Origin: Salinivirgaceae bacterium
Lineage (GTDB): Bacteria > Bacteroidota > Bacteroidia > Bacteroidales > SZUA-534
DNA: 64,000 bases
Assembly (NCBI GenBank): GCA_017474765.1
Contig: JAFVGW010000003.1
Coordinates: 1-64,000 of the forward strand
Reading direction: 5' to 3'
In this document: piece by piece, positions 17,144-27,065 of the stretch
How positions within the stretch are numbered: position 1 is the stretch's first letter
How the letters are laid out: every line of letters begins with the position of its first letter
The notes under the pieces: generated by a model
The model's database searches: none
Told to the model about the DNA's origin: nothing
Seen by the model: only the letters and a program-made list of their open reading frames with translations
Program-made: the position numbers and the translations under genes

Positions 17144-20107
17144 ATGTTTCGGCTACGCAAAATATTGACAATCATTTTGTTCGCAGCATCATTCGCTGAT
17201 GCCGCTGCTCAGCCTTCGGAATACCAATTCACATTTGAGTTCACCAGCCGCGCCCAACTCGACAGCCTGTCGCAACGGATTTCAATCGACAAAGTTGAAG
17301 GTAGCCGCGTGTGGGCCTACGCCAACACCGACGAGATGGATTGGTTTCGTCAGACGGGCATCAAGTTTGAACTCTGCCCCGACAAAAACGCCGCAAAAGC
17401 TTCATACCCAATGGCTAAACTTGTCAGCGAGATGCAGAACCTCGACCGCTACCCCACCTACGAGGTTTACGACACGCTGATGCGGAATTTTGCACACGAC
17501 TATCCGCGGTTGTGCCGACTTGAGGTTGTGGCCACACTGCCATCGGGGCGGCAGATTCTGGCCGTGAAAATCTCGAAAGACGTGGCGCTCGACAACACCA
17601 CAAAACCCGAAGTACTCTGCACAGCCACAATGCACGGTGACGAAGGAATTTGTGCCACTACAGCGCTCAATTTCTGCAACTTTCTATTGACCAACTACGG
17701 CACCGACAAACGCGTTAACCGTTTGATTGACAGCGTTGAGTTTTGGATAATCCCTATTTTCAACCCCGACGGGATGTATAAAGGTGGCAATAGTTCGGTC
17801 AGCGGCTCGACGCGCTCGAATGGCAATTCAAAAGACCTGAACCGCAACTATCCTAGTGTCAGCGGCAGCACCCCCACCAGCCAGCCCGAGACAAAGGCAA
17901 TGATGGAATTCTTTGAAAAACATCACTTTACACTTTCCACAAACCTTCACGCTGGCAACGAATGTTTCAACTATCCGTGGGACACATGGTCGCGCGCCAC
18001 TGCCGACAACGACTGGTGGCGACTAGTTGGCTCCGCTTATCGCGATACCGCACAGCATTATGGTTCAAGCGGTTACTTCGACGATGGCTGCAACAATTCG
18101 GCCAACGGCCTGACCAACGGCTACGCGTGGTACTCGATTTCGGGCGGACAGCAGGATTGGGCAAACTACTTTATGCACTGCCGCGAGGTTACAATAGAGA
18201 TTTGCGGAACAAAAGCGCCGACATCAACCACCACCATCGCCAACATTTGGAAATATAATAAAAACGCGCTGCTGAACTTCTACGCCGAGAGCCTGAACGG
18301 CGTGCGCGGAACGGTGATGAACGCCGCTGGCCAACCGCTTTCAGCCCGCATCACCATTGCTGGACACGACAAAGACAACTCGTGGATTGAGACCGACGCA
18401 CGCGCTGGCGACTACCACCGTCTGCTTAAGGCTGGCACTTACAATCTGACTTTCGAGGCTGATGGTTATCTGCCGCAAACTGTTAAAACAAAGGTGGTTG
18501 ACGGCAAGCCTACATGGCTCACTGTGGTGATGCTGGACAAAAATCTTGCCCCACTCAAACTTGAATCTGAAAGCATTCGATTTGAATTGCCCCTCAACAC
18601 CAGCGAGTTAAAATTGTTCGAGGTTGCCAACACAAGCAACCGCCAAATCAACTATACAATCACCTCAGAAGCAATGCCTCCGTGGCTGAAACTGAATAAA
18701 TTAAGCGGCAATATTGAAGCAAACAACAGTGATACGGTTCGGATAACAGCCCACTGCCAGGCACTGCCCGCTGGCAATTATTCAACTGTCATTCGGTTTT
18801 CGTCAGTCAGCCAGACAGTTCATTTGAATATCGGACTGAATGTAATTGATAATTCGCCTGTTACGCCTGCCGAGTTGACAGGAATAACGATTGCCACTTT
18901 GCCCACAAAACTTGAATACAGAATTGGCGACACGCTCAACGTTGACGGCGGAACGCTGAAACTGGCCTACAGCAACGATTCAATAGCCATCATCGACATT
19001 AAGCGCGAGATGATTACGAATTTCAGCAGTGCTGATGCGGGAACTAAATTATTGACAATCAATCATGACGGATTTACAGCAATATTCAGTGTGATTGTTC
19101 GTGCCGACAGCACCCATCCACAGCCACAACTAATTATCCTCCAATCGGTTACCATAGCATCGCTGCCCACAAAACTTGAGTATAAAATCGGTGACACGCT
19201 CAATGTCGATGGCGGAACACTGAAACTGACCTACAGCAACGATTCAATAGTCACCATCGAGATGAAACGCGAGATGATTTCGAATTTCAGCAGCGCCGAT
19301 GCAGGAACTAAATTGCTGAATGTCAGCCTGAATGGCTTTGTGTCGGTTTTCAGTGTGATCATCATCACCAACGACACAATCCCCACTCCGCCCATTGTGC
19401 TACAATCAGTTGCCATTTCTGCGTTGCCTACCAAACTCGAATACAAAATCGGCGACACGCTCAATGTCGATGGCGGAACGCTGAAACTGACCTATAGCAA
19501 CGACTCGACAGCCTTCGTTGGAATGAGACGCGAGATGGTTGCAAATTTCAACAGCACCACATGCGGAGTCAAACTGCTGAATGTCAGTCTGAATGGCTTT
19601 ATTTCGGTATTCAGCGTGGTTGTTCACGCCGACAGTGTGCCAGCACAACCAACTGTTCTCCAATTGGTTGCCATATCAACGCTGCCAACAAAACTGGAAT
19701 ATAAGATTGGTGACACTCTCAACGTTGACGGCGGGACGCTGAAACTGACCTACAGCAACGACTCAACGGCCATCGTCAGCATGAAACGCGAGATGATTTC
19801 GGCTTTCAACAACTCTACCACTGGAACCAAATTGCTGACTGTCAATTTCGAAGGACTGGTAACAATTTTCTCAGTTAAAGTGATGGACAATGACACGCAG
19901 ATTTTGGAATCGGAGTCGGAAACAATCATCGAAGTTCATGGAAAAGTCATCACCATCGAAAATGCTCATTCAGAGACAGTTGTTTATGACCTGCGCGGAC
20001 GCATCGCAGCAACCGACAAACGCTCAAACGCCCAAATATCGGTTCCAAAAGCAGGAATCTACATTGTGAAATGTGACACTGTGACTAAAAAAATAGCCAT
20101 CAGATAA
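17144..20107 (+). CDS. Secreted M14 zinc carboxypeptidase with four Ig-like repeats
   Basis: The 987-residue protein has a signal peptide ending about residue 22. Its M14 catalytic domain has zinc ligands H164 and E167 (MHGDE) and H269 (NLHAG), DLNRNYP for substrate binding, and catalytic E352 (VTIEIC). A carboxypeptidase regulatory-like domain follows (RGTVMNAAGQPLSARITI). Four near-identical Ig-like units of about 87 residues, of the Big_3 type, come next. The last 60 residues (VVYDLRGRIAAT ... IYIVKC) resemble a type IX secretion sorting domain. It likely acts at the cell surface, trimming peptides. Confidence 0.9.
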   Translation: MFRLRKILTIILFAASFADAAAQPSEYQFTFEFTSRAQLDSLSQRISIDKVEGSRVWAYANTDEMDWFRQTGIKFELCPDKNAAKASYPMAKLVSEMQNLDRYPTYEVYDTLMRNFAHDYPRLCRLEVVATLPSGRQILAVKISKDVALDNTTKPEVLCTATMHGDEGICATTALNFCNFLLTNYGTDKRVNRLIDSVEFWIIPIFNPDGMYKGGNSSVSGSTRSNGNSKDLNRNYPSVSGSTPTSQPETKAMMEFFEKHHFTLSTNLHAGNECFNYPWDTWSRATADNDWWRLVGSAYRDTAQHYGSSGYFDDGCNNSANGLTNGYAWYSISGGQQDWANYFMHCREVTIEICGTKAPTSTTTIANIWKYNKNALLNFYAESLNGVRGTVMNAAGQPLSARITIAGHDKDNSWIETDARAGDYHRLLKAGTYNLTFEADGYLPQTVKTKVVDGKPTWLTVVMLDKNLAPLKLESESIRFELPLNTSELKLFEVANTSNRQINYTITSEAMPPWLKLNKLSGNIEANNSDTVRITAHCQALPAGNYSTVIRFSSVSQTVHLNIGLNVIDNSPVTPAELTGITIATLPTKLEYRIGDTLNVDGGTLKLAYSNDSIAIIDIKREMITNFSSADAGTKLLTINHDGFTAIFSVIVRADSTHPQPQLIILQSVTIASLPTKLEYKIGDTLNVDGGTLKLTYSNDSIVTIEMKREMISNFSSADAGTKLLNVSLNGFVSVFSVIIITNDTIPTPPIVLQSVAISALPTKLEYKIGDTLNVDGGTLKLTYSNDSTAFVGMRREMVANFNSTTCGVKLLNVSLNGFISVFSVVVHADSVPAQPTVLQLVAISTLPTKLEYKIGDTLNVDGGTLKLTYSNDSTAIVSMKREMISAFNNSTTGTKLLTVNFEGLVTIFSVKVMDNDTQILESESETIIEVHGKVITIENAHSETVVYDLRGRIAATDKRSNAQISVPKAGIYIVKCDTVTKKIAIR
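18880..19896 (+). repeat. Four tandem ~261-bp coding repeats
   Basis: Each unit encodes PTKLEYKIGDTLNVDGGTLK plus a variable second half. Copies begin near 18880, 19140, 19402 and 19660. The first halves are nearly identical at protein level, while the ends and linkers diverge. Confidence 0.9.
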
Positions 20108-20119
20108 TCGTCTGATGGC
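20096..20119 (-). terminator. Convergent terminator inside the M14 gene end
   Basis: GCCATCAGA and TCTGATGGC form a 9-bp stem. On the minus strand it is followed by TATTTTTTTAG, so it best terminates the SiaC-like gene. It overlaps the stop codon of the plus-strand M14 gene. Confidence 0.65.
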
Positions 20120-20142
20120 CATTTGATTATAAATGGTAACAA

Positions 20143-20517
20143 TCAGTATTTCACAAAATTAAACGGGTAACGCAGCATTTTTGAGAATCCCTGGCCAGCC
20201 TCAAACATATCGTCATCGTCCTCCTGCACATACCAATTGAAAACCAGCGATTTGCCATTGCTAACCAATGGTTTCATCTCCACCATAATATCGAAAAGAT
20301 ATTTGGTTGATGCCGTATTGAAATACTTCAGTTTGAAACTGACGCTTGTATCCTCGTTGGGGCTTTTCAAGTAGTCATCAATCCATGCAATTATCTGGTC
20401 GTAAAATTTGCGGGCATTTTCAGGAATTGATGTGCCTGTGATTGTGAATTTTCCTGTTTCAGGGTCGAAAACAACTTCTGGTGTGTCCTCTGTCCCATTA
20501 ATAATTAGTGGTGCCAT
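20143..20517 (-). CDS. DUF1987 / SiaC-like regulatory phosphoprotein
   Basis: From the ATG at 20517 the product has 124 residues (MAPLIINGTEDTPEVVFDPE). It matches the DUF1987 family, with FDPETGKFTITGTSIPENA and FKLKYFNTASTKYLFDIM. In Pseudomonas the homologue SiaC is phosphorylated and switches the diguanylate cyclase SiaD. The T-S-T segment around the phospho-site is present here, but no kinase, phosphatase or cyclase partner is adjacent. Confidence 0.85.
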   Translation of the reverse strand: MAPLIINGTEDTPEVVFDPETGKFTITGTSIPENARKFYDQIIAWIDDYLKSPNEDTSVSFKLKYFNTASTKYLFDIMVEMKPLVSNGKSLVFNWYVQEDDDDMFEAGQGFSKMLRYPFNFVKY

Positions 20518-20623
20518 TTGAAAAAACTTTTGAGTAATAGTAACCACAAAGTTAAGTGAAGTTCGATAATTTTTACCGTTTTGCAGAAAAATTGCACAAA
20601 AAACGGGCTTATGCAATTTGAGA

Positions 20624-20648
20624 CGAAATTTCGACGAAATAATTTCGT
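20624..20648. promoter_or_regulatory. Two abutting palindromes before the amidohydrolase gene
   Basis: CGAAATTTCG (20624-20633) is directly followed by ACGAAAT-A-ATTTCGT (20634-20648). Next comes TATTTTG, a possible -7 region for the gene at 20680. The doubled symmetry suggests an operator. Confidence 0.45.
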
Positions 20649-20679
20649 ATTTTGTAAACTGAAATACGAAAAACGAGCA

Positions 20680-22260
20680 ATGATGTCGCACAAACGTATA
20701 TTACTGATATTATTAGGTTTATCACTGCTAACGGTAAGTTGCAGCCATAAAGAGCATGTCGACTTGATACTGCGAAACGCCAAAATATACACAGTGAACA
20801 GCAATTTTGCAGTGATGCAAAGCGCGGCCGTGCGCAACGGCAAATTTGTGGCCGTCAGCAGCGATGCAAACATCAGTGCCCGCTACACCGCCGACAGCGT
20901 TATCGAGTTGAAAGGCAAGTTTGTCTATCCTGGATTCATCGATGCCCATGCGCATTTCTCGCAATATGCCTTGTCGCTTTCGTACATCAATCTCGATTCC
21001 GCCCTAACAATAAAAAACGTTATCGACCAACTCGATGATTTTCAGCGTGATAATCCAGATATGTGGATTGTGGGAAACAATCTGAATGCAGAAGTTTTCT
21101 ACGATAAAGAGATGCAAATCTGCACCATTCTCAACAGCCATTTCGCCCAAACGCCTGTGCTCATCTGGTTGAGCGACTATAATTCTGCCCTGATTAACAA
21201 GGCTTTTGCCGATATGATTCCTGCCGATGCAAACATCAGAAGCGGCATAATAAACCAACGCAAAGCGCTTAATGCGGCGAAGTTCATCCCCGCTCCCAGC
21301 GACAGCATCATGGCTGAACTTCTGAAACAGGCAGAGCAGAACTGTTTCGACGCGGGAATAACATCGACAACCGATTTCGGAGCATCGTACAGCGACGTGC
21401 AACTCATTGACAGTCTGCAAAAAAATGGTTACCTGAGGATTCCTGTTTACGCCATTCTTGAACCTTTGGACGAAAATGTCAGAGAATATATCAGCAAGAT
21501 GCCGTATCAGACTGACAACCTGAAAGTTCAGTCGGTTGGCATTAGTCTTGACGGCAAACTCACGCAAAATTTAGCCGTCATGCGCGCCCCCTATGGCGAC
21601 AAGCAGAACGGACAACTCGCCATATCAGCCGACAGCCTGCAGAATATTTGCAGAACCGCCTACGAACATGGTTTTCAGATGTGCGTGAACAGCATCGGCG
21701 ACTCTGCCACCCGATTGGCTCTCAATACTTTTACCAAGATTCTGCCCATAAAAAACGATTTGCGCTGGCGAATTGAAGGTTTGCACATGACTGTCCGCAA
21801 AGACCTGCGGGGTTTAAACCATTACAACATCATCCCGTCGATTCAGCCATCTCAATATCAAGCATCTAAAGCGTTTATAGACAGCAATTTTAGCAGAAAA
21901 CTATCGCGTGAGGCATTTGCATGGAAGCATTTTCTCAGCCACAACCAGGGCATTGTCTGCGGAACCGACTGCCCATACAGCCAACTCAACCCAATGGCTG
22001 TTTTTTACGCCGCCGTGAAACAAGAAAAGCAGAGGACCCACAACAAGCAAAGCCAAGAACTAACAACCACTCAAGCACTTAAGGCAATGACCATCTGGGC
22101 TGCATATTCGCAATTCGACGACAAACAGAAAGGCAGCATCGAAGTTGGCAAATGGGCCGACTTCATAATAACATCGGAAAATATTACCACAATGTACCAG
22201 CCCAACCTGCCTAACGTGACCGTTGAGCGCACCTACCTTAGGGGAAAAAGAGTTAAATGA
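20680..22260 (+). CDS. Amidohydrolase, YtcJ-like lipoprotein
   Basis: From the ATG at 20680 the product has 526 residues. It starts with a lipoprotein signal peptide, with lipobox LTVSC. The metal-dependent hydrolase pattern is PGFIDAHAHF near the start, E/H-rich central strands and a late GTDCPYSQLNP. It belongs to the amidohydrolase 3 (YtcJ) group, which hydrolyses C-N bonds of unknown substrates. An upstream in-frame start (20581) would place the signal peptide internally, so 20680 or 20683 is preferred. Confidence 0.85.
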   Translation: MMSHKRILLILLGLSLLTVSCSHKEHVDLILRNAKIYTVNSNFAVMQSAAVRNGKFVAVSSDANISARYTADSVIELKGKFVYPGFIDAHAHFSQYALSLSYINLDSALTIKNVIDQLDDFQRDNPDMWIVGNNLNAEVFYDKEMQICTILNSHFAQTPVLIWLSDYNSALINKAFADMIPADANIRSGIINQRKALNAAKFIPAPSDSIMAELLKQAEQNCFDAGITSTTDFGASYSDVQLIDSLQKNGYLRIPVYAILEPLDENVREYISKMPYQTDNLKVQSVGISLDGKLTQNLAVMRAPYGDKQNGQLAISADSLQNICRTAYEHGFQMCVNSIGDSATRLALNTFTKILPIKNDLRWRIEGLHMTVRKDLRGLNHYNIIPSIQPSQYQASKAFIDSNFSRKLSREAFAWKHFLSHNQGIVCGTDCPYSQLNPMAVFYAAVKQEKQRTHNKQSQELTTTQALKAMTIWAAYSQFDDKQKGSIEVGKWADFIITSENITTMYQPNLPNVTVERTYLRGKRVK

Positions 22261-22335
22261 TTGTGAATTGAAAACTCAAATATTTGAAATTAAATATTTA
22301 ATATTGAGCGATAAAAGAATTAAAACATTTCGATT

Positions 22336-22839
22336 ATGAGGAAGTTCATTTTAGCAGCGATTGTGGCAGTGGCCGCCGTTACTGGAGTCAATGCTCAAAA
22401 CGTAAAAGTTGGTGACATTCTGCCCGACTTCACACTGAAAACTGTGAACGGCGAAGACATGAGTCTGTCACAATTCAGAGGCAAGGTGGTGCTTGTCGAT
22501 TTTTGGGCATCGTGGTGCGGACCATGCCGCCGCGAAAATCCGAAAGTGGTTGCCGCCTACAACAAGTACAAAGACAAAAAGTTCAAAAAAGGCAAAGGCA
22601 AAGGGCTGGTTATCCTGAGTGTATCGCTCGACTACGATAAAGATGCATGGATTAAGGCCATCGCCGACGACCATCTTGAATGGGACACTCACGTATCGGA
22701 CCTGAAATATTGGGACGGCATTGCCAAAAAATTCGACATTAAAGCAGTACCAACAAACTTTCTTGTCGATGGCAAAGGCAAGGTTGTCGGCATTGGCCTG
22801 CGCGGTGACAAACTGATGGAGGCGCTTAAGAAATTGTAA
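22336..22839 (+). CDS. Periplasmic thiol-disulfide oxidoreductase, TlpA/ResA-like
   Basis: The 167-residue protein has a cleavable signal peptide (to A20) and a TlpA-type thioredoxin domain with intact WASWCGPC (C61, C64) and cis-proline in AVPTNFLVDG. It would reduce disulfides in periplasmic proteins or cytochrome apo-forms. It is monocistronic, with its own terminator at 22865-22906. Confidence 0.9.
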   Translation: MRKFILAAIVAVAAVTGVNAQNVKVGDILPDFTLKTVNGEDMSLSQFRGKVVLVDFWASWCGPCRRENPKVVAAYNKYKDKKFKKGKGKGLVILSVSLDYDKDAWIKAIADDHLEWDTHVSDLKYWDGIAKKFDIKAVPTNFLVDGKGKVVGIGLRGDKLMEALKKL

Positions 22840-22864
22840 CCAGATTTTTCAGGCTAACACGAGC

Positions 22865-22906
22865 AGTCAGGGACAGAGGCGGTCACACGTTCTGATTCCT
22901 GACTTT
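22865..22906 (+). terminator. Terminator of the TlpA-like gene
   Basis: AGTCAGG (22865-22871) pairs with CCTGACT (22898-22904), followed by TTTTTT. Confidence 0.6.
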
Positions 22907-22907
22907 T

Positions 22908-24032
22908 TTATTGCATCGTCCGTTCAATGCCATTCCAAAGGTCAACCGCCGACTTGTCCCACGAGAATTTCTGACGCTGCACTTTTGCGTTGGCGACAAG
23001 TTGTGCGCGCAATTTTGCATCGGAAGCCATCCGCTTCAGCGCATTAGCAATATCATCGTCGGAGTGCGGATTGACGAGCAGGCCAGCATCTCCCGCAACC
23101 TCTGGCATCGATGTGCAATTCGACGTTATGACTGGCACATCGCAGTTCATTGCCTCAACCAACGGAACTCCGAAACCTTCGAGAAAAGACACAAGAACCA
23201 AGGTCTGGGCACTTGCCAACACACTTTGTAAATCAAGCGCATTCAAACGTCCAAGAAAAACAACCTCATCGGCATGCCTCATATGCTCAAGCGTATGGTC
23301 GATCGATGACATCGACCACATACATTCTCCAACAATCACCAATTTGTGATTCGAACCCACATCCTCCTTAAACTTGTCGAATGCCCGCAGCAATCCTTCA
23401 ACATTCTTGCGCTGATTGAGAGAACCAACAAACAAAAAATACGGGCAGCCATCTGAAATTCTGTCTCTTACCTGTTGTTGTTCGGCATCATCCATCGGTT
23501 TGAAAACCGTTTTTACACCATTATATATAACATCGATATTATCAGGCGAGATGCCCCAGGTTTTCACAATATCGGCCTTTGAATACTCCGAGACGGTTCC
23601 CAATCTTGTGGCCCTATCGGCAAAGAGCGGGAAAAAACGGTTATAATATTTGCTGGTCAGAAACGGCTGACTCTTAGGCTGATGCACAAAACCAATATCG
23701 TGAATGACATTATATGTTCTCACCTTCGGATGCAATGGCATATAACCGTCGGTTGAGAGAAACATATCGGCTTTATGTTTGTTTAATATCGAAGGAATTG
23801 AATATTCGAAACGCCAATACCACAAAAAAGGATGACGCGACGGCAGCACCGTTTTGACTGGCAACACATTGTCGGCATAAATGAACGACGGGTCCCAATC
23901 GCGGTCGAATATGAAAACAAACTTGTGCTCAGGATGGTTTCGAACCATCCGCGACAAAATTTCATCAGTAAAACTTCCAAGACCTTCAAGCCTGTCTTTC
24001 AACAAAGTCTGCGTGTTAACCGCTATTATCAT
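22908..24032 (-). CDS. Glycosyltransferase, family 4 type
   Basis: From ATG 24032 (MIIAVNTQTLL) the product has 374 residues. The donor-binding half carries FLFVGSLNQRKNVEGLLRAF and SFLEGFGVPLVEAMNCDVPV, the GT4 E-x7-E pattern. It transfers a sugar from a nucleotide donor to an unknown acceptor at the cytoplasmic face. It is a lone gene, so the glycan is not known. An upstream start at 24053 is less likely because 24032 fits the promoter at 24051-24058. Confidence 0.88.
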   Translation of the reverse strand: MIIAVNTQTLLKDRLEGLGSFTDEILSRMVRNHPEHKFVFIFDRDWDPSFIYADNVLPVKTVLPSRHPFLWYWRFEYSIPSILNKHKADMFLSTDGYMPLHPKVRTYNVIHDIGFVHQPKSQPFLTSKYYNRFFPLFADRATRLGTVSEYSKADIVKTWGISPDNIDVIYNGVKTVFKPMDDAEQQQVRDRISDGCPYFLFVGSLNQRKNVEGLLRAFDKFKEDVGSNHKLVIVGECMWSMSSIDHTLEHMRHADEVVFLGRLNALDLQSVLASAQTLVLVSFLEGFGVPLVEAMNCDVPVITSNCTSMPEVAGDAGLLVNPHSDDDIANALKRMASDAKLRAQLVANAKVQRQKFSWDKSAVDLWNGIERTMQ

Positions 24033-24050
24033 AGACAAATATTGTGGCCG

Positions 24051-24067
24051 CAAAATTAGTAATTTTG
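24051..24067. promoter_or_regulatory. Symmetric divergent -7 boxes
   Basis: CAAAATTA-G-TAATTTTG is a perfect palindrome. Each arm is a TAnnTTTG -7 box, the minus one for the glycosyltransferase and the plus one for valS (5' leader about 130 nt). Confidence 0.55.
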
Positions 24068-24206
24068 TTGAGGGGGAAAATAAGGCAATGATGTTCTTTT
24101 TTTCACTCTTTCAGTTTGCCGACAAACACCATTTGCTATTTTTGCAGTTCTTTTTAAACGAGTTGACTTTTATCGGAAAACGTAACAATTTGAAATCGAA
24201 ATAGAA

Positions 24207-26918
24207 ATGAAAAAGGAACTTGAGACAAGGTACAATCCGGCTGCGGCCGAAGAAAAATGGTACAAGTTCTGGATGGACAACAAATTCTTCCATTCTGAAC
24301 CCGACCACCGCACACCATATACTATTGTGATTCCGCCGCCGAACGTTACTGGCGTGCTGCATATGGGCCATATGCTCAACAACACCATTCAGGACATTCT
24401 GGTGCGCCGCGCCCGTATGATGGACCGCAACGCTTGCTGGGTGCCAGGCACCGACCACGCTTCAATCGCCACCGAAGCAAAGGTTGTGAAGAAACTGGCC
24501 GATATGGGCATTAAAAAGCGCGACCTGACCCGCGAGGAGTTCCTGAAATACGCTTGGGAGTGGAAGGAAGAGCACGGCGGCGTGATTCTTGAGCAACTCA
24601 AGAAGTTGGGCGCTTCGTGCGACTGGGACCGCACCGCTTTCACAATGGACGATGTGCGCAGCGAATCGGTTTTGCGCGTGTTTGTCGATTTGTATCGCAA
24701 AGGACTGATTTACCGCGGTTTGCGAATGGTCAACTGGGACCCGAAGGCACAGACCGTGCTGAGCACCGAGGAGGTTATCTATCGCGAAGAGAAAAGCAAA
24801 CTCTACTATCTACGCTACTATGTGGCTGACGCCGATACAAATCCCGTGAAACCCACTGGAACCGAAGGCGAAATCATCCATAAAGACGCGAAAGGCTACT
24901 ACGCAGTGATGGCCACAACCCGCCCCGAAACAATTATGGGCGATACTGCGATGTGTATCAACCCGAAAGACCCGAAAAACCAATGGTTGCGCGGTCACAA
25001 GGTGATTGTGCCGCTTGTGGGGCGCGTCATTCCTGTAATCGAAGACAGATATGTTGACATTGAGTTCGGTACTGGCTGTCTGAAAGTTACGCCCGCCCAC
25101 GATGCCAACGACTACGCTCTCGGTCAGACTCACAATCTGGAGACCATCGACATTTTCAACCCCGATGGAACGCTGTCGGAAGCCGCTGGACTCTATGTTG
25201 GTCAGGACCGTATGGATGTGCGCAAGCAGATTGCTATCGACCTGCAGAACGCTGGTCTGATGGAGAAAATCGAGGATTACGACAACAAGGTGGGCTACTC
25301 GGAGCGCAATCAGGATACGGCTGTGGAGCCGCGCCTGTGCAAGCAGTGGTTCCTGTCAATGAAGCACTTTGCCGACATTGCACTGCCGCCCGTGCTCGAG
25401 GGAAAAATCAAGTTCCACCCCAACAAATACGTATCGACCTACCGCAACTGGCTCGAAAACATTCAGGACTGGTGTATCAGCCGACAACTCTGGTGGGGAC
25501 ACCGCATTCCCGCCTATTTCCTGCCAACGGCCGAAGGCGAGGAAGAAAAATTCGTGGTTGCACTCACTGCCGACGAGGCTCTGGCCGAAGCACGCAAAAT
25601 CAAGGGTTACGAGAACATTACCGCCGACCAACTGCGTCACGATGAGGATGCGCTCGACACCTGGTTCTCGTCGTGGTTGTGGCCTGTTTCACTTTTCAAT
25701 GGCATTAACAACCCTGGAAATAAGGAGATTAACTACTATTACCCCACTTGCGACCTTGTCACGGGCCCCGACATTATCTTCTTCTGGGTTGCCCGAATGA
25801 TTATGGCTGGTGAGGAGTATCAGCACGATGTGCCGTTCCGCAACGTCTATTTCACTGGTATTGTGCGCGATAAGTTGGGCCGCAAGATGTCGAAATCGCT
25901 CGGCAACTCACCCGACCCGCTCAAACTCATTGCCGACTACGGTGCCGATGGTGTGCGTGTGGGAATGCTGCTATGCTCGCCTGCTGGCGGCGATTTGCTT
26001 TACGACGACTCGCTGCCTGAGCAAGGCCGCAACTTCGCCAACAAGATTTGGAACGCTTTCCGCCTGGTTTACAGTTGGAATGTCGATGACAAACTGCCGC
26101 AACCCGAAGCCGCACGCGTGGCCATTGAGTGGTTCAACCAAAAACTGAGCAGCACCATTGTGCAACTCAACGACCACTTCGACAAGTTCCGCCTGTCGGA
26201 GGCGCTGATGACCGTTTACCGCCTGTTCTGGGACGAGTTCTCGGCTTGGTTCCTTGAAATGGTGAAGCCCGCATACCAAACGGCTTGCGACGCCACAACC
26301 TATAATGCTGTGATTGAGTTGTTTGAGAAGATGCTCAAACTGCTGCACCCATTTATGCCGTTCATTACTGAGGAGATTTGGCAGTCGATTAAGGAGCGCC
26401 AAACCACTGACAGCCTGATAGTTGCCAAATGGCCTGAGGCTGGAGCGTTCAACAAAGATTATCTGGCGGAATTCGAGAATGTTAAGCAGACAATTGCCGA
26501 AATCCGCACCGTCCGCACCGACAAGAAAATCCCGAACCGCGATGCAATCAAACTCTTTGTGAACAAAGGCAGCAAAGGGTACAACGCACAGTTCGACAGC
26601 GTGATAGCAAAGATGGGCAACGCCGAATCGATTGAGATTGTCAGCCAAAAAGTCGACGGCACAGTCGCCTTTATGATTCAGACAACTGAATTCTACGTTC
26701 CGTTCGGCAGCAATATCGATGTTGAGGCCGAACTGGCCAAACTGCAAGCCGACCGCACTTATCTGGAAGGCTTCCTGCAGTCGGTGATGAAGAAACTCTC
26801 GAACGAGAAGTTTGTGAACGGAGCCCCCGCAGCCGTTGTTGAGAACGAGCGCAAGAAGCAAGCCGACGCCGAAGCCAAAATCAAAGCAATCGACGAGCAG
26901 ATTAAAGCGCTGAGTTAA
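24207..26918 (+). CDS. valS: Valyl-tRNA synthetase
   Basis: The 903-residue class I synthetase charges tRNA-Val. The HIGH-type motif is HMGHMLN within [12 protein letters not shown], and KMSKS is exact in [11 protein letters not shown]. The editing domain lies between them ([12 protein letters not shown]). A C-terminal coiled-coil ([15 protein letters not shown]) is present. Length is normal. It is monocistronic, with a promoter at 24060-24067 and a terminator at 26946-26979. Confidence 0.97.
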   Translation: MKKELETRYNPAAAEEKWYKFWMDNKFFHSEPDHRTPYTIVIPPPNVTGVLHMGHMLNNTIQDILVRRARMMDRNACWVPGTDHASIATEAKVVKKLADMGIKKRDLTREEFLKYAWEWKEEHGGVILEQLKKLGASCDWDRTAFTMDDVRSESVLRVFVDLYRKGLIYRGLRMVNWDPKAQTVLSTEEVIYREEKSKLYYLRYYVADADTNPVKPTGTEGEIIHKDAKGYYAVMATTRPETIMGDTAMCINPKDPKNQWLRGHKVIVPLVGRVIPVIEDRYVDIEFGTGCLKVTPAHDANDYALGQTHNLETIDIFNPDGTLSEAAGLYVGQDRMDVRKQIAIDLQNAGLMEKIEDYDNKVGYSERNQDTAVEPRLCKQWFLSMKHFADIALPPVLEGKIKFHPNKYVSTYRNWLENIQDWCISRQLWWGHRIPAYFLPTAEGEEEKFVVALTADEALAEARKIKGYENITADQLRHDEDALDTWFSSWLWPVSLFNGINNPGNKEINYYYPTCDLVTGPDIIFFWVARMIMAGEEYQHDVPFRNVYFTGIVRDKLGRKMSKSLGNSPDPLKLIADYGADGVRVGMLLCSPAGGDLLYDDSLPEQGRNFANKIWNAFRLVYSWNVDDKLPQPEAARVAIEWFNQKLSSTIVQLNDHFDKFRLSEALMTVYRLFWDEFSAWFLEMVKPAYQTACDATTYNAVIELFEKMLKLLHPFMPFITEEIWQSIKERQTTDSLIVAKWPEAGAFNKDYLAEFENVKQTIAEIRTVRTDKKIPNRDAIKLFVNKGSKGYNAQFDSVIAKMGNAESIEIVSQKVDGTVAFMIQTTEFYVPFGSNIDVEAELAKLQADRTYLEGFLQSVMKKLSNEKFVNGAPAAVVENERKKQADAEAKIKAIDEQIKALS

Positions 26919-26945
26919 GAATCTTGCTGATATATAGCACAAAAC

Positions 26946-26979
26946 AAAGTCCGCAGCCTGATTGGGTGCGGACTTTTTG
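26946..26979 (+). terminator. valS terminator
   Basis: AAAGTCCGCA and TGCGGACTTT form a 10-bp stem, followed by TTGT. Confidence 0.8.
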
Positions 26980-27038
26980 TAAATAATAATTAGGAGTTGC
27001 AAGCATAAAAATGGAAATGCGCAATTGGCATATTTTTA

Positions 27039-27046
27039 TATATTTG
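27039..27046 (+). promoter_or_regulatory. -7 box TAtaTTTG
   Basis: An exact TAnnTTTG match 20 bp before the ATG at 27066. Confidence 0.5.
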
Positions 27047-27065
27047 CACCCGATTTTTGAAAAAA

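Noticed and set aside
18880-19896. CRISPR-like regular repeats
   Set aside because: The repeat unit is about 261 bp and encodes Ig-like domains in frame. There are no short spacers.
25971-27002. Long minus-strand open frame of 343 codons opposite valS
   Set aside because: It is a shadow of the valS reading frame. The sense protein has all synthetase motifs.
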